Assembly: GCF_003443895.1 (NCBI RefSeq)
Contig: NZ_QQOA01000011.1
Span: 1 to 64,000, forward strand
Direction: 5' to 3'
Length of the DNA stretch: 64,000 nt
Source: Paraburkholderia phosphatilytica
Lineage (GTDB): Bacteria; Pseudomonadota; Gammaproteobacteria; Burkholderiales; Burkholderiaceae
A program made the position numbers and the translations under genes. This document shows positions 63,945-64,000 of the stretch, piece by piece. The notes beneath the pieces were generated by a model. That model searched no databases, was not told the DNA's origin, and was given only the letters and a program-made list of their open reading frames with translations. Within the stretch, counting starts at the first letter, position 1; every line of letters starts with the position of its first letter.

Positions 63945-64000
63945 CTACAGGTCTGGATTGCGCTCCGCGAGCGACACCACCCAGTCCGTGAACGCGCGCA
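63945..64000 (-). CDS. C-terminal end of a gene running off the window, LysR-like
   Basis: The minus strand reads RAFTDWVVSLAERNPDL and TAG at 63945-63947. This tail is like the C-terminus of LysR-family regulators (F-x-D-W), but only 17 residues are visible. It is convergent with pntAB. Confidence 0.45.
   Translation of the reverse strand, partial: RAFTDWVVSLAERNPDL

Overview
The window looks like a high-GC betaproteobacterial chromosome, most likely Burkholderia, Paraburkholderia or a close relative. I base this on the gene content (a Tol-Pal operon next to ydfG-glyA-nrdR, hmgA-fahA, xdhABC, oxlT-gntR-oxc-frc) and on codon use; I ran no search. Almost everything is ordinary chromosomal housekeeping and catabolism. 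The exception is the first 6 kb, which is scarred by mobile DNA.

Region 1 (1-6.1 kb) is a block bounded by two directly repeated remnants of one ISAs1-type insertion sequence. Inside are an AraC regulator coupled to an AlaX-type alanyl-tRNA editing protein, a Tat-exported solute-binding protein, and a small decayed integrative element. That element runs from a displaced tRNA 3' end (2963-3009) to an intact tRNA-Lys (5498-5573). It carries a Fic protein with its own operator-like repeats, an IS256-family remnant and a broken tyrosine integrase.

Region 2 (6.1-21 kb) is housekeeping. The ybgC-tolQRAB-pal-cpoB cluster spans the envelope, followed by ydfG, glyA and nrdR, a YqjD/YqjE-like membrane operon, a 1-Cys peroxiredoxin, glutaryl-CoA dehydrogenase with a divergent IclR regulator and palindromic operator, and an EAL protein that appears catalytically dead.

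Region 3 (21-40 kb) is catabolism and transport. It holds hmgA-fahA (end of tyrosine/homogentisate breakdown), two MFS exporters, a crotonase, a protein resembling plasmid fertility-inhibition factors, a class V aminotransferase, a YhhS-type MFS protein divergent from xdhABC (purine oxidation, with a shortened xdhC), a LysR regulator, a 2-hydroxychromene-2-carboxylate isomerase-like protein and a TAXI-type binding protein.

Region 4 (40-53 kb) is mixed: BON, TauE/SafE and DUF302 proteins, a decayed repeat-rich gene, a small lipoprotein before a Tat-exported phospholipase C, a glyoxalase-fold protein, a chemoreceptor, a translationally coupled pair of hydrolase-like genes, and hemerythrin and CBS proteins.

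Region 5 (53-64 kb) is an oxalate module: oxalate/formate antiporter, GntR regulator, oxalyl-CoA decarboxylase and formyl-CoA transferase. It is followed by a PAS protein, a fumarylacetoacetate-hydrolase-fold enzyme and the proton-translocating transhydrogenase pntAB. The module would import oxalate, activate it with formyl-CoA, decarboxylate it and export formate. pntAB could supply NADPH from the resulting NADH (inference). No CRISPR array, rRNA or replication origin was seen, and I found no clear candidate for a wholly new multi-gene system. The most unusual items are the tRNA-Lys/element junction, the nested inverted repeat before xdhA, the truncated xdhC and the unrecognised GTGA-coupled protein at 48783-50192.
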